This document shows positions 16,909 through 29,378 of a stretch of DNA of 64,000 nucleotides, one piece after another. Origin of the DNA: Burkholderiales bacterium (lineage in GTDB: Bacteria; Pseudomonadota; Gammaproteobacteria; Burkholderiales; Burkholderiaceae_C). Both the position numbers and the translations under genes were made by a program. The notes beneath the pieces were generated by a model. That model was given only the letters and a program-made list of their open reading frames with translations, did no database searches and was not told the DNA's origin. The number at the start of each line of letters is the position of its first letter. Position 1 is the stretch's first letter. The stretch spans positions 111,999 through 175,998 of the forward strand of contig JAFKGD010000011.1 of NCBI GenBank assembly GCA_017307855.1. Reading direction: 5' to 3'.

Positions 16909-17751
16909 ATGACATCGCTGACCGACGTTCCTGCTCCCGCCAAGCTCAACCTGTTCCTGCACGTCACGGGTCGGCGGCCCGATGGCTACCACTTGCTTCA
17001 GTCGGTTTTCATGCTGGTGGACTGGTGCGACACGCTGCATTTCGAGCTGCGCCGGGATGGTGGGATTTCTCGCGAAGATCTGAGCATCGAGTTGCCCGAC
17101 GACGACCTGGTGGTCCGCTCGGCGCGTGCACTGCAGCAGCGCACCGGCACCACGCTCGGTGCCCACATCGCGGTGGAGAAGAAGATTCCCGCTCAGGCCG
17201 GCATGGGGGGTGGATCGTCCGATGCCGCGTCGTGCCTGCTGGCGCTCAACCGGCTGTGGGGGCTGGGGTTGCCGGCCAGCACGCTGGCCGACATCGGCCT
17301 TTCGCTCGGCGCAGATGTGCCGTTCTTCCTGTCGGGCGGCGCGGCCTGGGTGGAAGGCATCGGCGAGCAGATCACGCCCATCGATGTACCCGCCGCCAGG
17401 TTCTGTGTCCTCAAACCCACTGAGGGACTGGAGACCGCAAAGATTTTTGCGTCACCCCTTCTCAAACGCAATTCAGAAACTGCTACAATCTCAGGCTTTG
17501 CTGCAAACCCGTTCGGCTTCGGCCACAACGACCTGCAGCCAGTGGCCGAGCAACTCTGCCCTGCGATTTCCGAGGCCCTGGCCTGGTTGTCGCAGCAGGG
17601 GTTGGACGGCAGGATGACTGGCTCTGGAAGTGCGGTGTTCGCGGTCCTGCCCTCGGGCGTCCCGGCGCCGGCATTCTTGCCGTCACCGCCCTGGCAGGCA
17701 CGCATCTGCAGCAATCTGGAGGCCCATCCCCTCAAAGGGTGGGCATCCTAG
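16909..17751 (+). CDS. ispE: 4-diphosphocytidyl-2-C-methyl-D-erythritol kinase
   Basis: GHMP kinase of the non-mevalonate isoprenoid pathway, phosphorylating CDP-methylerythritol. The 280-residue protein begins with the conserved PAPAKLNLFLHV (Lys12). It has the glycine-rich ATP loop PAQAGMGGGSSDAAS at 94-108, the LGADVPFF motif with the catalytic Asp, and the C-terminal MTGSGSAVFA loop. The coding stretch around 17440-17510 is AT-richer than the rest and carries a promoter-like TGCTACAAT. Downstream are tRNA-Gln and prs. Confidence 0.97.
   Translation: MTSLTDVPAPAKLNLFLHVTGRRPDGYHLLQSVFMLVDWCDTLHFELRRDGGISREDLSIELPDDDLVVRSARALQQRTGTTLGAHIAVEKKIPAQAGMGGGSSDAASCLLALNRLWGLGLPASTLADIGLSLGADVPFFLSGGAAWVEGIGEQITPIDVPAARFCVLKPTEGLETAKIFASPLLKRNSETATISGFAANPFGFGHNDLQPVAEQLCPAISEALAWLSQQGLDGRMTGSGSAVFAVLPSGVPAPAFLPSPPWQARICSNLEAHPLKGWAS
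17482..17489 (+). promoter_or_regulatory. Possible extended -10 promoter element inside ispE
   Basis: TGC-TACAAT (TACAAT at 17484-17489) is a good extended -10 in a local AT-rich patch of ispE. The -35 region is weak (TTCTCAAA-like). It lies about 300 bases before the tRNA-Gln gene and could serve tRNA-Gln and prs, for which no better promoter was seen in the short gap 17752-17791. Confidence 0.3.
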
Positions 17752-17791
17752 CGACATTCATCGGTGGGTGGCATCGGCCATCCTCCCGTGT

Positions 17792-17868
17792 AGGGGAGTC
17801 GCCAAGTTGGTTAAGGCACCGGATTTTGATTCCGGCATTCGAGGGTTCGAGTCCTTCCTCCCCTGCCA
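17792..17868 (+). tRNA. tRNA-Gln (anticodon UUG)
   Basis: A 77-base cloverleaf: acceptor AGGGGAG pairs with CTCCCCT; the D arm follows; the anticodon stem CCGGA/TCCGG holds loop TTTTGAT with anticodon TTG; the T arm contains GGTTCGAGTCC; CCA is encoded at 17866-17868. It sits between ispE and prs, a conserved location in betaproteobacteria. Confidence 0.96.
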
Positions 17869-17913
17869 AATACGCTCGACGTTCAGGCACACAACACTTC
17901 GCCGGGAAGCTCC

Positions 17914-18888
17914 ATGCAGCCGCTCCACCCCGATTTCATGGTCTTCACGGGCAATGCCAATCCTGGCATGGCTGCCGAGATTGCTCAGCACCTGGGCATC
18001 TCCCTGGGCAACGCGCATGTGGGCCGTTTCTCCGACGGCGAAGTCACGGTCGAGATCAACCAGAATGTTCGGGCCCGCGACGTGTTCGTGGTGCAGTCCA
18101 CCTGCGCGCCGACCAACGAGAACCTGATGGAGCTGCTCATCATGGTTGATGCGCTCAAGCGCTCGTCGGCCGATCGCATCTCCGCCGTCATCCCCTATTT
18201 CGGCTATGCCCGCCAGGACCGCCGCCCGCGCTCGACGCGCGTGCCGATCTCGGCCAAGGTCGTCGCCAACCTGCTGCAGACCGTGGGCGTGGCACGCGTT
18301 CTGACCATGGACCTGCACGCCGACCAGATCCAGGGCTTCTTCGACATCCCGGTCGACAACATCTACGCCTCGCCGGTGCTGCTGGGCGATCTGCGCCAGA
18401 AGAACTACGAAGACCTGATCGTGGTTTCGCCCGACGTGGGTGGCGTGGTGCGCGCGCGCGCGCTGGCCAAGCAGCTGGGCTGCGACCTGGCCATCATCGA
18501 CAAGCGCCGCCCCAAGGCCAACGTCTCCGAAGTCATGCACGTGATCGGCGACATCGAGGGCCGCAACTGCGTGATCATGGACGACATGATCGACACGGCC
18601 GGCACGCTCGTGAAGGCGGCCGAGGTGCTCAAGGAGCGTGGCGCCAAGAAGGTCTACGCCTACTGCACGCACGCCATCTTTTCCGGCCCGGCCATCGAGC
18701 GCATCGCCCAGGGTGCGGCGCTCGATGAAGTCGTCGTGACCAACACCATTCCGCTGTCGGATGCCGCCCAGGGCTGCACCAAGATCCGTCAGCTCACCGT
18801 CGCCCCGTTGATCGCCGAAACGATCCAGCGAATTGCCAAGGGCGAATCGGTGATGAGTTTGTTTTCGGATCAGGTCAACCTGTTCTGA
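17914..18888 (+). CDS. prs: Ribose-phosphate pyrophosphokinase
   Basis: Makes PRPP from ribose 5-phosphate and ATP for nucleotide, His and Trp synthesis. The 324-residue length is slightly above the E. coli enzyme because of a short N-terminal addition. Visible motifs are the flexible-loop [10 protein letters not shown], the [12 protein letters not shown] region and the PRPP-binding loop [10 protein letters not shown] at about 220-230. A strong terminator follows. Confidence 0.97.
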   Translation: MQPLHPDFMVFTGNANPGMAAEIAQHLGISLGNAHVGRFSDGEVTVEINQNVRARDVFVVQSTCAPTNENLMELLIMVDALKRSSADRISAVIPYFGYARQDRRPRSTRVPISAKVVANLLQTVGVARVLTMDLHADQIQGFFDIPVDNIYASPVLLGDLRQKNYEDLIVVSPDVGGVVRARALAKQLGCDLAIIDKRRPKANVSEVMHVIGDIEGRNCVIMDDMIDTAGTLVKAAEVLKERGAKKVYAYCTHAIFSGPAIERIAQGAALDEVVVTNTIPLSDAAQGCTKIRQLTVAPLIAETIQRIAKGESVMSLFSDQVNLF

Positions 18889-18898
18889 GGCAAGAAGC

Positions 18899-18925
18899 AG
18901 GCGCCCATGCCGGGCGCCTTTTTTT
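18899..18925 (+). terminator. Rho-independent terminator after prs
   Basis: GGCGCCC (18900-18906), loop ATGCC, GGGCGCC (18912-18918), followed directly by seven T. A textbook intrinsic terminator 11 bases after the prs stop, separating prs from rplY. Confidence 0.92.
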
Positions 18926-18972
18926 GAACCGGAGCCCAGCTGGTCGCGGCGGGCTTCTACTGGAGTTTGAAC

Positions 18973-19611
18973 ATGAATTTCGTCGCTTTTGAGCGCGCAA
19001 AGCAGGGCACGGGTGCGAGCCGCCGTCTCCGCTATTCGGGCAAGACCCCCGGCATCGTCTACGGTGGCGAGGGCAAGGAGCCGCAACTGATCGAGATCGA
19101 TCACAACGCGCTGTGGCACGCCCTCAAGAAGGAAGCCTTCCACTCGTCCATCCTCGAGATGGAACTGGCCGGCGCCACCTCCAAAGTCCTGCTGCGCGAC
19201 GTCCAGTACCACCCGTACAAGCCGCTGGTCCTGCATGTGGACTTCCAGCGCGTGGACGCCCGGACTCGTCTGACGGCCAAGGTGCCCGTGCACTACAGCG
19301 GCCAGGAAGAATCGCCCGCCGTGAAGCTGGAAGCCCAGCTGGTGAACATCATCGTTACCGAACTGGAAATCTCCTGCCTGCCCGGCGACCTGCCCGAGTT
19401 CATCTCGGTCGATCTGTCCGAGCTGAAGAAGGGCGCATCGCTGCACCTCAAGGACATCAAGCTGCCCAAGGGCGTGAAGGCCGTGACCCACGGCCAGAAC
19501 AACCCGGTGCTGGTGTCTGTGGTGGCTGCTGCCGCAGAAGAAGCTGCCGATCCCGCTGCCACCGCTGCAGCGGCCGCGCCCGCTGCTCCGGCCGCCAAGG
19601 GCAAGAAGTAA
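18973..19611 (+). CDS. rplY: Ribosomal protein bL25, long CTC form
   Basis: Binds 5S rRNA in the large subunit. The start is ATG 18973 with CTGGAG ten bases upstream; a TTG six bases earlier is less likely. The 212 residues include the N-terminal L25 domain (about 1-95), the beta-rich CTC/TL5 domain (about 100-190) and an Ala-rich tail ending KGKK. The long form is typical of betaproteobacteria, while E. coli has only the first domain. It is followed by a terminator, then pth, the order seen in many bacteria. Confidence 0.96.
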   Translation: MNFVAFERAKQGTGASRRLRYSGKTPGIVYGGEGKEPQLIEIDHNALWHALKKEAFHSSILEMELAGATSKVLLRDVQYHPYKPLVLHVDFQRVDARTRLTAKVPVHYSGQEESPAVKLEAQLVNIIVTELEISCLPGDLPEFISVDLSELKKGASLHLKDIKLPKGVKAVTHGQNNPVLVSVVAAAAEEAADPAATAAAAAPAAPAAKGKK

Positions 19612-19632
19612 GCACCGCTCGCTTCCTGACGA

Positions 19633-19662
19633 CGGCCCGCCTTGCGCGGGCCGTTTTCTTTT
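19633..19662 (+). terminator. Rho-independent terminator after rplY
   Basis: CGGCCCGC (19633-19640), loop CTTGC, GCGGGCCG (19646-19653), then TTTTCTTTT. Located 21 bases after the rplY stop and before pth. Confidence 0.9.
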
Positions 19663-19709
19663 GTGTCCGCGCACCACCGGTGTCCGGGGCCTGCCGCGAT
19701 AATCCCGCG

Positions 19710-20363
19710 ATGATCAAGTTGTTCGTCGGCCTGGGCAATCCGGGCACTGAGTACGAGGCCACGCGCCACAACGCCGGCTTCTGGTGGATCGATGCCCTCG
19801 CGCGCCAGCTGAAAGTGAATCTCGTGTCCGATCGCAGCTACCACGGGCAGGTCGCGCGCACCAGCGCCCATGGGCAGACGATCTGGCTGCTCGAGCCCCA
19901 GACTTTCATGAACGTCTCGGGCAAGTCGGTCGCGGCACTGTCCCGCTTCTTCAAGATCAAGCCCGAAGAAATCCTCGTGGTGCACGACGAGCTCGATGTC
20001 GTGCCTGGCGAGGCCAAGCTCAAGTTCGGTGGCAGCCACGCCGGCCACAACGGCCTGCGCGACATCCACGCGCAATTGGGCACGGGCGACTACTGGCGTC
20101 TGCGCCTGGGCATCGGCCATCCTGGCGTCAAATCCGAAGTGGTGCACTGGGTGCTGCGCAAGCCGGCACCCGATCAGCGCGATGCCATCGAAGTCTGCAT
20201 CGACCGGACGCTCAAGGCCGTTCCCGAACTCATCGGCGGCGACATGACGCGTGCCACGCAGATGGTGCACACCAGCAAGCCGCCGCGCCCCAAGCCGCCG
20301 CGCCAACCCGCGCCCGACACGGCCGCAGCGCCCGCCTCCGGGCAGGCCGGAGTCACGCCGTGA
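19710..20363 (+). CDS. pth: Peptidyl-tRNA hydrolase
   Basis: Recycles peptidyl-tRNAs that drop off ribosomes. The catalytic His20 is in the TRHNAGFWW motif; FMNVSG and VVHDELDV (Asp about 94) complete the active site; GHNGLRDI is the conserved tRNA-binding region. The ATG at 19710 gives 217 residues; the last 30 or so form a Pro/Ala-rich extension ([11 protein letters not shown]) absent from the E. coli enzyme. The stop overlaps the GTG start of the next gene (GTGA). Confidence 0.97.
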   Translation: MIKLFVGLGNPGTEYEATRHNAGFWWIDALARQLKVNLVSDRSYHGQVARTSAHGQTIWLLEPQTFMNVSGKSVAALSRFFKIKPEEILVVHDELDVVPGEAKLKFGGSHAGHNGLRDIHAQLGTGDYWRLRLGIGHPGVKSEVVHWVLRKPAPDQRDAIEVCIDRTLKAVPELIGGDMTRATQMVHTSKPPRPKPPRQPAPDTAAAPASGQAGVTP

Positions 20364-20812
20364 AATCCGTCCGCCCCGGACACCTGTCGCTGGCTGTTGC
20401 GCTCGCAATCGGCGCGATGGCCTGTCTGCCGGCCTCGGCTCAGCAGGCGGTGTACCGGTGTGCCGACAACACCTACAGCCACATGGCGTGCGCCGGCGGC
20501 AGCGTGGTGCCCAGCGGCGATCCGCGTTCGTCCGAACAGAAGTCTGCTGCCGATGAAGTCAATCGCCGCTCGGGCCACGCGGCGGACGCGCTCGAACGCG
20601 AGCGACTGCGTGACGAGCGCGAGGCCAGGCAGCGCCGCGCCGCCGTTGCGCCCACTGCGCAAAGCCTGGCTTCACGCCCGCCGAACGCGGCCCGCCATGG
20701 AACCCCGAACGCCACGCGCAAGAAATCCAAAGCCGCGGCCATGGACAACGGCCTCTACACCGTGACTGACGGCCAGCGCGCGCCGCAGAAAAAGAAAAGG
20801 AAGAAAAGCTGA
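20360..20812 (+). CDS. Exported DUF4124-like protein
   Basis: Starts at GTG 20360, overlapping the pth stop. The 150 residues include a signal peptide ending ASAQQ at about 28, then a short motif [15 protein letters not shown] of the kind seen in DUF4124 proteins (a two-cysteine envelope domain). A charged helical stretch ([15 protein letters not shown]) and a very basic tail (KKKRKKS) follow. Predicted periplasmic. The function of the family is unknown. The coupling to pth is probably transcriptional convenience. Confidence 0.72.
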   Translation: MKSVRPGHLSLAVALAIGAMACLPASAQQAVYRCADNTYSHMACAGGSVVPSGDPRSSEQKSAADEVNRRSGHAADALERERLRDEREARQRRAAVAPTAQSLASRPPNAARHGTPNATRKKSKAAAMDNGLYTVTDGQRAPQKKKRKKS

Positions 20813-20821
20813 AACCGCCGA

Positions 20822-23103
<2,282 letters not shown>

Positions 23104-23115
23104 CCGGAGGCCGAC

Positions 23116-24107
23116 ATGCCGCTGCTGGACATCGACGACCTCGGCATCCGCCTGCAGACCCCGCGCGGCGCGGCCGACGCCGTGCGCGGCGTGAGTTTCT
23201 CGCTCGAACGTGGCCAGACGCTGGGCCTGATCGGCGAATCGGGCTGCGGCAAGTCGATCACCGCCATGGCCATCATGGGATTGCTTCCCGAGAACGCCCA
23301 GGTGCGCGGCAGCATCCGCTTCGACGGGCAGGAGCTCGTGGGCCTGCCCGAGCGCCGCATGGACCGCGTGCGCGGCAACCGCGTCGCGATGATCTTCCAG
23401 GAGCCGATGACGGCACTCAACCCGGTGCACACCATCGGCCGCCAGGTGGCCGAGCCCCTGCGCCTGCACCGGGGACTGTCGGCGCGCGCGGCGCGCGACG
23501 AGGCGATCGGGTTGCTGGATCGCGTGGGCATCCCGCAGGCGGCCCAGCGCATCGATGCATACCCGCATCAATTCTCGGGCGGCCAGCGCCAACGCATCAC
23601 CATCGCCATGGCGCTGGCCTGCGGCCCTGAACTGCTGATCGCCGACGAGCCGACGACCGCGCTCGACGTGACCATCCAGAAGCAGATCCTCGACCTCATC
23701 GGCGAGTTGGTGGCTGAGCGCGGCATGGCGCTTGTCCTGATCTCACATGACCTGGGTCTGATCGCGCAGAACGTCTCGCGCATGCTGGTGATGTACGGTG
23801 GCCGCGTCGTCGAGGCCGGCAGTACGGCCAGCGTGTTCTCCGGCATGCGTCACCCCTACACGCGCGGCCTGTTCGCGGCCCGGCCCCGGCTCGACCAGCC
23901 ACGCGGCCAGCGTTTGGCGACGATCGGCGGCACCGTCCCCGAACTGGTCGACCTGCCCGCCGGCTGCACTTTCGCGGGCCGCTGCGCTTTCACCGAGCCC
24001 GCCTGCCACGTCACCGTCCCGGTGGCCGAGCCCGTCGGTCCCGACCACGCGGCGCGCTGCCTGCGCCTGGCCGCCGTGGCGCAGGCCGTGAGCGAGGGTC
24101 GTTACGC

Positions 24108-24111
<4 letters not shown>
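23116..24111 (+). CDS. Dipeptide-type ABC transporter ATPase (DppD-like)
   Basis: First of two ATPases. Walker A GESGCGKS is at 40-47, the Q loop IFQEPMTALNP, the signature FSGGQRQR and Walker B LLIADEPTTALD follow, and the C-terminal oligopeptide-family extension contains the Cys pattern of DppD (CTFAGRCAF...EPACH). It is 331 residues long and starts 12 bases after the permease. The next gene overlaps by four bases. Confidence 0.94.
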
Positions 24112-24947
<836 letters not shown>

Positions 24948-25080
24948 CCATGCGGTGCACCGGGCCTGCCTTCGCCGCGCCGGCTTGTCATGCCGCCCGC
25001 GCTTGCCCCATGATGCGGGCTGAGCGCCCCGGCCCCGCCGCCGCAGGCTTCGTTTTCCATCCAGCAGGAGAGTCGTTCCC

Positions 25081-26574
25081 ATGTTGAACCGCCGTACCGT
25101 CCTCGCCTCGTCCGCCCTGGCCGCGGCCACCACGACGCTGTCGCCGCTGGCGCTGGCCCAGGCCCGCAAGAGCAACCTCGTGATCGGCATGACACTGGAG
25201 CCCACCGGGCTGGACCCGACGGCCAGCGCCGCCGCCTCGATCGGCGAGGTCACGCTCTACAGCATCTACGAGACCCTCACCAAGATCAACGGCGACGGCA
25301 GTGTGACGCCACTGCTGGCGGAAAGCTGGGAAGTCTCTCCGGACCTCAAGACCTACACCTTCCGCCTGCGGCGCGGCGTCAAGTTCCAGAACGGAGAACC
25401 CTTCAACGCCAGCACCGTCAAGTACAGCTTCGAGCGCGCCGGCGGCGAGAAAAGCACGAACAAGGACAAGCGCACGTACGCCAACATCGGCGTGCAGGTG
25501 ATCGACGACTACACCGTCGTGCTGCTCAACAAGGAAATCGATCCCGACCTGCCCTTCGTGCTCGGCCAGGCCACGGCCGTGATCGTCGAGCCCAAGAGCG
25601 CCGACACCAATGCCACCAAGCCGGTAGGCACCGGTCCGTACCGGCTTGACTCGTACAACAAGGGCTCGCAGCTCGTGCTGGCCAAGTGGGACGGCTACCG
25701 AGATCCTGCTGCGGCCAAGACACAGCGCTTCACCTTCCGCTTCATCTCCGATCCGGCCGCGCAGGCGGCATCGCTGCTGTCGGGTGACGTGGACATCTTC
25801 CCGCGCGCGGCCACGCGTATCGTGGCGCAGTTCCGCAACAACCCGCAGTTCCAGGTGATCCTGGCCGGCTCGCGCGCCAAGACCATCCTGGCCATCAACA
25901 GCGCACGCAAGCCTCTGAGCGACGTGCGCGTGCGCCGAGCCATCCTGTCGGCGATCGACCGCCGTGCGGTGATCGCGGGTGCGGCCGATGGCTTCGGCGC
26001 GCCCATCGGCAGCCACTACGTGCCCGGTGCGCCCGGCTACGTGGACACCACGGGCATCAACCCCTTCGACATCGAGAAGGGCAAGAAGCTGCTGGCCGAT
26101 GCGGGTGTGAAAACGCCGCTGGAGCTGACGATGACGCTGCCGCCCGCACCCTACGCGCGCCAAGGCGGCGAAGTCATCGTTTCACAGCTCGCCAAGATCG
26201 GCATTACCGTCAAGGTGCAAAACGTCGAGTGGGCGCAGTGGATCGCCAACACCTATGGCGGCGGCTTCAACTATGACCTGAGCATCGTGTCCCACGTCGA
26301 GCCGTTCGACCTGGGCAATTACGCCAAGCCCGACTACTACTGGGGCTACCAGTCGAAGGAGTTCTCCGCGCTCTTCGACCGCATCAAGAGCTCGGGCAAC
26401 GCCAACGAACGCAACAAGCTGCTGGGCGACGCGCAGCGGCTGCTGGCGCAGGATGCCGCCAACGGCTTCCTCTACCAGCCGCAGTTCCCGACCATTGCGA
26501 AGCGCCAGGTGAAGGGGCTCTGGAAAGAGCTCCCGATCTTCGCCAACGACCTCGCCGGCATCAGCTGGGGTTGA
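25081..26574 (+). CDS. Dipeptide-type ABC transporter substrate-binding protein
   Basis: Periplasmic receptor of SBP family 5, 497 residues. The N-terminus MLNRRTVLASSALAAATT has adjacent Arg residues followed by a hydrophobic run, compatible with Tat or Sec export. Mature motifs include LTKINGDGSVTPLLAESWEV and YTFRLRRGVKFQNGEPF, typical of DppA/OppA relatives. An AGGAG ribosome-binding site precedes the ATG. It is placed after both ATPases and directly before an amidase whose start overlaps the stop (TTGA), suggesting the ligand is an amide or peptide that the amidase then hydrolyses. Confidence 0.93.
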   Translation: MLNRRTVLASSALAAATTTLSPLALAQARKSNLVIGMTLEPTGLDPTASAAASIGEVTLYSIYETLTKINGDGSVTPLLAESWEVSPDLKTYTFRLRRGVKFQNGEPFNASTVKYSFERAGGEKSTNKDKRTYANIGVQVIDDYTVVLLNKEIDPDLPFVLGQATAVIVEPKSADTNATKPVGTGPYRLDSYNKGSQLVLAKWDGYRDPAAAKTQRFTFRFISDPAAQAASLLSGDVDIFPRAATRIVAQFRNNPQFQVILAGSRAKTILAINSARKPLSDVRVRRAILSAIDRRAVIAGAADGFGAPIGSHYVPGAPGYVDTTGINPFDIEKGKKLLADAGVKTPLELTMTLPPAPYARQGGEVIVSQLAKIGITVKVQNVEWAQWIANTYGGGFNYDLSIVSHVEPFDLGNYAKPDYYWGYQSKEFSALFDRIKSSGNANERNKLLGDAQRLLAQDAANGFLYQPQFPTIAKRQVKGLWKELPIFANDLAGISWG

Positions 26575-28013
26575 ACCGCGCCGTGACCGCACTTCCGCCC
26601 ACGGGTCCTGCCACGCAGTTGCACGAACTCTCGGCGCGCGAGCTGAGCGAGGCCTATCGCCAGGGCGCGCTCTCCCCCGTGGAGGTGACGCGCGCCGTGC
26701 TCGACCATGTCTCGCGCTGGGAGCCGCACCTGCAGGCCACCTGGCTGCTGCGCCCCGACGACGCCATGGCCCAGGCCCGCGCGAGCGAGGCGCGCTGGCA
26801 GGCCGGCACGCCGCTGTCGCCGTTCGACGGCGTGCCCGGAACGATCAAGGAAAACATCGCCACGCGCGGCGATCCGATGCCGGCCGGCACGGCGGCGGTC
26901 GAGCTCATCCCGGCCACGGCCGACGCTCCGCCCGCCGCACGGCTGAAGGATGCCGGTATGGTGTTGCTGGCCAAGACCACCATGCCCGACTACGGCATGT
27001 TGTCCTCGGGGCTATCGAGCTTCCACGCCCTGGCACGCAACCCGTGGGATGTGAGCCGTACGCCCGGCGGATCGAGTGCCGGCGCCGGCGCTGCCGCCGC
27101 GGCTGGCTATGGCCCGCTGCACATCGGCACGGATATCGGCGGATCGCTGCGCCTGCCGGCGGGCTGGTGCGGCATCTTCACACTCAAGCCCAGCCTGGGC
27201 CGGATCCCGATCGATCCGCCTTACATGGGCCGCGCCGCAGGCCCGATGACGCGCACGGTGGGCGACTCGGCCTGGATGATGCGCGCGCTCGCGCAACCCG
27301 ACACACGCGACAGCATGAGCCTGCCCGCGCAGGACATCGCCTGGGACGACTTCGATCAAGGGCCCGGGAAGCTGCGCGGGTTGCGCATCGGCCTGCTGCT
27401 CGACGCGGGCTGCGGGCTGCCGGTCGAATCGGAGGTGCTGGCCGCCGTGCAGCGCGCCGCCGCGCTAATGGAGTCGGCGGGCGCGCAGGTCGAGGTGATG
27501 CGGCCCTTCATGACCCAGTCCATGCTCGACGGCATGGACCATTTCTGGCGCATGCGTTCGCACATCGACCTGCAGGCCCTGCCGGCCGAACGCCGGGAAC
27601 GCGTGTTGCCCTACATCCGTGCCTGGGCCGACAGCGCGGCCGGCATGGGCGGTGCTGACGTATTCCGTGCCTTCAGCCAGTTCCACGCCACGCGCGTGGC
27701 GGCCGTGAAGGCCTGCAGCGCGTTCGACTACGTGATCTCGCCGACGGCGCCGATGCCGGCCTTCGCGGCCGAGCTGCCCTCGCCCACCAACGACCCGCTG
27801 CACCCGCTCGAGCACATCGGCTTCACCGTGCCCTACAACATGTCGGAGCAGCCCGCCGCATCCATCAACTGCGGCTACACGCGCGAGGGTCTGCCCATCG
27901 GCCTGCAGATCGCCGGCCAACGCTTCGACGACCTCGGTGTGCTCCAGGTGTCGCGGGCCTTCGAGCTGATCCGCGACCCGGCGCGCCCCTGGCCGGTGCC
28001 GCCGGCGGCCTGA
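26571..28013 (+). CDS. Amidase-signature-family hydrolase
   Basis: Cytoplasmic amidase of about 480 residues with a Ser-cisSer-Lys triad. The catalytic Lys is in GTIKEN at about 91, and the glycine/serine signature GTPGGSSAGAG is at about 163-173, followed by GTDIGGSLRLPAGWCG. The TTG at 26571 overlaps the binding-protein stop; a GTG at 26583 is a reasonable alternative. Substrates of the family range from amides to peptides and acyl compounds; the ABC context suggests an imported amide or short peptide. No signal peptide seen. Confidence 0.9.
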   Translation: MNRAVTALPPTGPATQLHELSARELSEAYRQGALSPVEVTRAVLDHVSRWEPHLQATWLLRPDDAMAQARASEARWQAGTPLSPFDGVPGTIKENIATRGDPMPAGTAAVELIPATADAPPAARLKDAGMVLLAKTTMPDYGMLSSGLSSFHALARNPWDVSRTPGGSSAGAGAAAAAGYGPLHIGTDIGGSLRLPAGWCGIFTLKPSLGRIPIDPPYMGRAAGPMTRTVGDSAWMMRALAQPDTRDSMSLPAQDIAWDDFDQGPGKLRGLRIGLLLDAGCGLPVESEVLAAVQRAAALMESAGAQVEVMRPFMTQSMLDGMDHFWRMRSHIDLQALPAERRERVLPYIRAWADSAAGMGGADVFRAFSQFHATRVAAVKACSAFDYVISPTAPMPAFAAELPSPTNDPLHPLEHIGFTVPYNMSEQPAASINCGYTREGLPIGLQIAGQRFDDLGVLQVSRAFELIRDPARPWPVPPAA

Positions 28014-28025
28014 CCGCTTTCGCGC

Positions 28026-29378
28026 ATGCCGGCCCGCGACAGCCTCGGCAACCCCGTCACGTTGCAGCACGCGGACAGCCTTGCCGCGCTGGACGACTTC
28101 GTCCTGGGCTTCATCGCCAGCGAAGCCCGCGCCGCCAACGTGCTCGCCGTGGCCGCGCACGACCACAGCGCCATCGTGCAGGCCTGTGCGGCCGCGCTGC
28201 ACATGTTCGCGGAGACACGCGACGCGCCGGCTCAGGCCACCCCGTATGCGCAGCGCGCACTCGCCGCTGCGGGCGAGGCCACGCCGCGCGAAGCGCGCTT
28301 CGCGCACGCCGTGGCCGCCTGGGTGGACGGCGACGTGCCGCGCGCCATTGCCCTGCATGAAGAGCAGGTGCGCGAGCACCCGCGCGACCTGGCCTCGCTC
28401 AAGCTGGGCCAGTACCACCTGTTCAATCGTGGGGATTCGCCGGGCATGCTGCGGCTGGCTCTGGCAGCGCTGCCGCAGGCAGGCGACGTGCCCTATCTGC
28501 ACGGCATGCTGGCGTTCGCATGGGAGCAATGCCATTTCCTTCCGCAGGCCGAGGCCGCCGCACGCCATGCCATCGCGTTGCGCCGCAAGGAGCCGTGGGC
28601 GCACCACGCCCTGGCGCACGTCATGCTCACGCAGGGTCGCGTGCGCGAAGGCATCGCCTTCCTGCGCGAGATGAGCGACACCTGGACGGACCTCAATTCG
28701 TTCATGGTCACGCACAACTGGTGGCACCTCGCACTGTTCGAGCTCGAGCTGGGTCATCACGACGAGGTGTTGCGACTCTACGACGACGAGATCTGGGGTG
28801 TGGTCAAGGACTATTCCCAGGATCAGGTCAACGCCATTTCGTTGCTGGCGCGTCTCGAACTGGCCGGAGGCGATGTGGGCAACCGCTGGGACGATGTGGC
28901 CCGGCACGTGGCCGCGCGCGGCGCCGACCACGTGCTGCCCTTCCTCGACCTGCAGTTCCTCTATGCGCTGGCGCGCGCGGGGCGCATCGAGGCCGACATG
29001 CTGCTGGCCAGCCTGCAAGCCCATGCCGCCTCGGTGGCACCCCCCGACCGTGCAGTGTGGAACGACATCTGCCAGCCGGCCGCGCGCGGGCTGCTCGCAC
29101 ATGCGCGTGGCGATGCCGAAGGCTGTGCCCTGCATCTGGGCTCGGCGTTGCCGCGGCTGGTGGAGGTTGGTGGCAGCCACGCGCAACGCGACCTGTTCGC
29201 GCAATTGCACCTGGACGCGCTGATACGCAGCGGTCATCTGGCCGGCGCGCAGAACCTGCTGCAGCCGCAGCTGGCGGCTCAGCCCGAATCGGTGCGCCTG
29301 CGCCGGCAGGCGGCGCAGCTCTATCGCTTGCTTGGCTTGGGCGAATCGCTGGCCGGTTCCGGCGGCGCCTGTCCATAG
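28026..29378 (+). CDS. TTC38-like tetratricopeptide protein
   Basis: A soluble protein of 450 residues made of TPR-like helix pairs. The conserved WAHHALAHVMLTQGR and TWTDLNSFMVTHNWWHLALFEL segments (about 196-240) match the TTC38 family found in animals and bacteria; its function is unknown. It starts 12 bases after the amidase stop, so it belongs to the same operon. The last 58 bases overlap the convergent phosphatase gene at 29321-29378. Confidence 0.8.
   Translation: MPARDSLGNPVTLQHADSLAALDDFVLGFIASEARAANVLAVAAHDHSAIVQACAAALHMFAETRDAPAQATPYAQRALAAAGEATPREARFAHAVAAWVDGDVPRAIALHEEQVREHPRDLASLKLGQYHLFNRGDSPGMLRLALAALPQAGDVPYLHGMLAFAWEQCHFLPQAEAAARHAIALRRKEPWAHHALAHVMLTQGRVREGIAFLREMSDTWTDLNSFMVTHNWWHLALFELELGHHDEVLRLYDDEIWGVVKDYSQDQVNAISLLARLELAGGDVGNRWDDVARHVAARGADHVLPFLDLQFLYALARAGRIEADMLLASLQAHAASVAPPDRAVWNDICQPAARGLLAHARGDAEGCALHLGSALPRLVEVGGSHAQRDLFAQLHLDALIRSGHLAGAQNLLQPQLAAQPESVRLRRQAAQLYRLLGLGESLAGSGGACP

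Noticed and set aside
17758-19677. 639-codon open frame on the minus strand opposite prs and rplY
   Set aside because: Composition is His/Arg/Gly-rich without domains, and the two genes on the plus strand are certain.
24948-25080. Riboswitch or terminator between the ABC ATPase and its receptor
   Set aside because: No stable hairpin with T run and no recognisable riboswitch; only an AGGAG before the receptor start.
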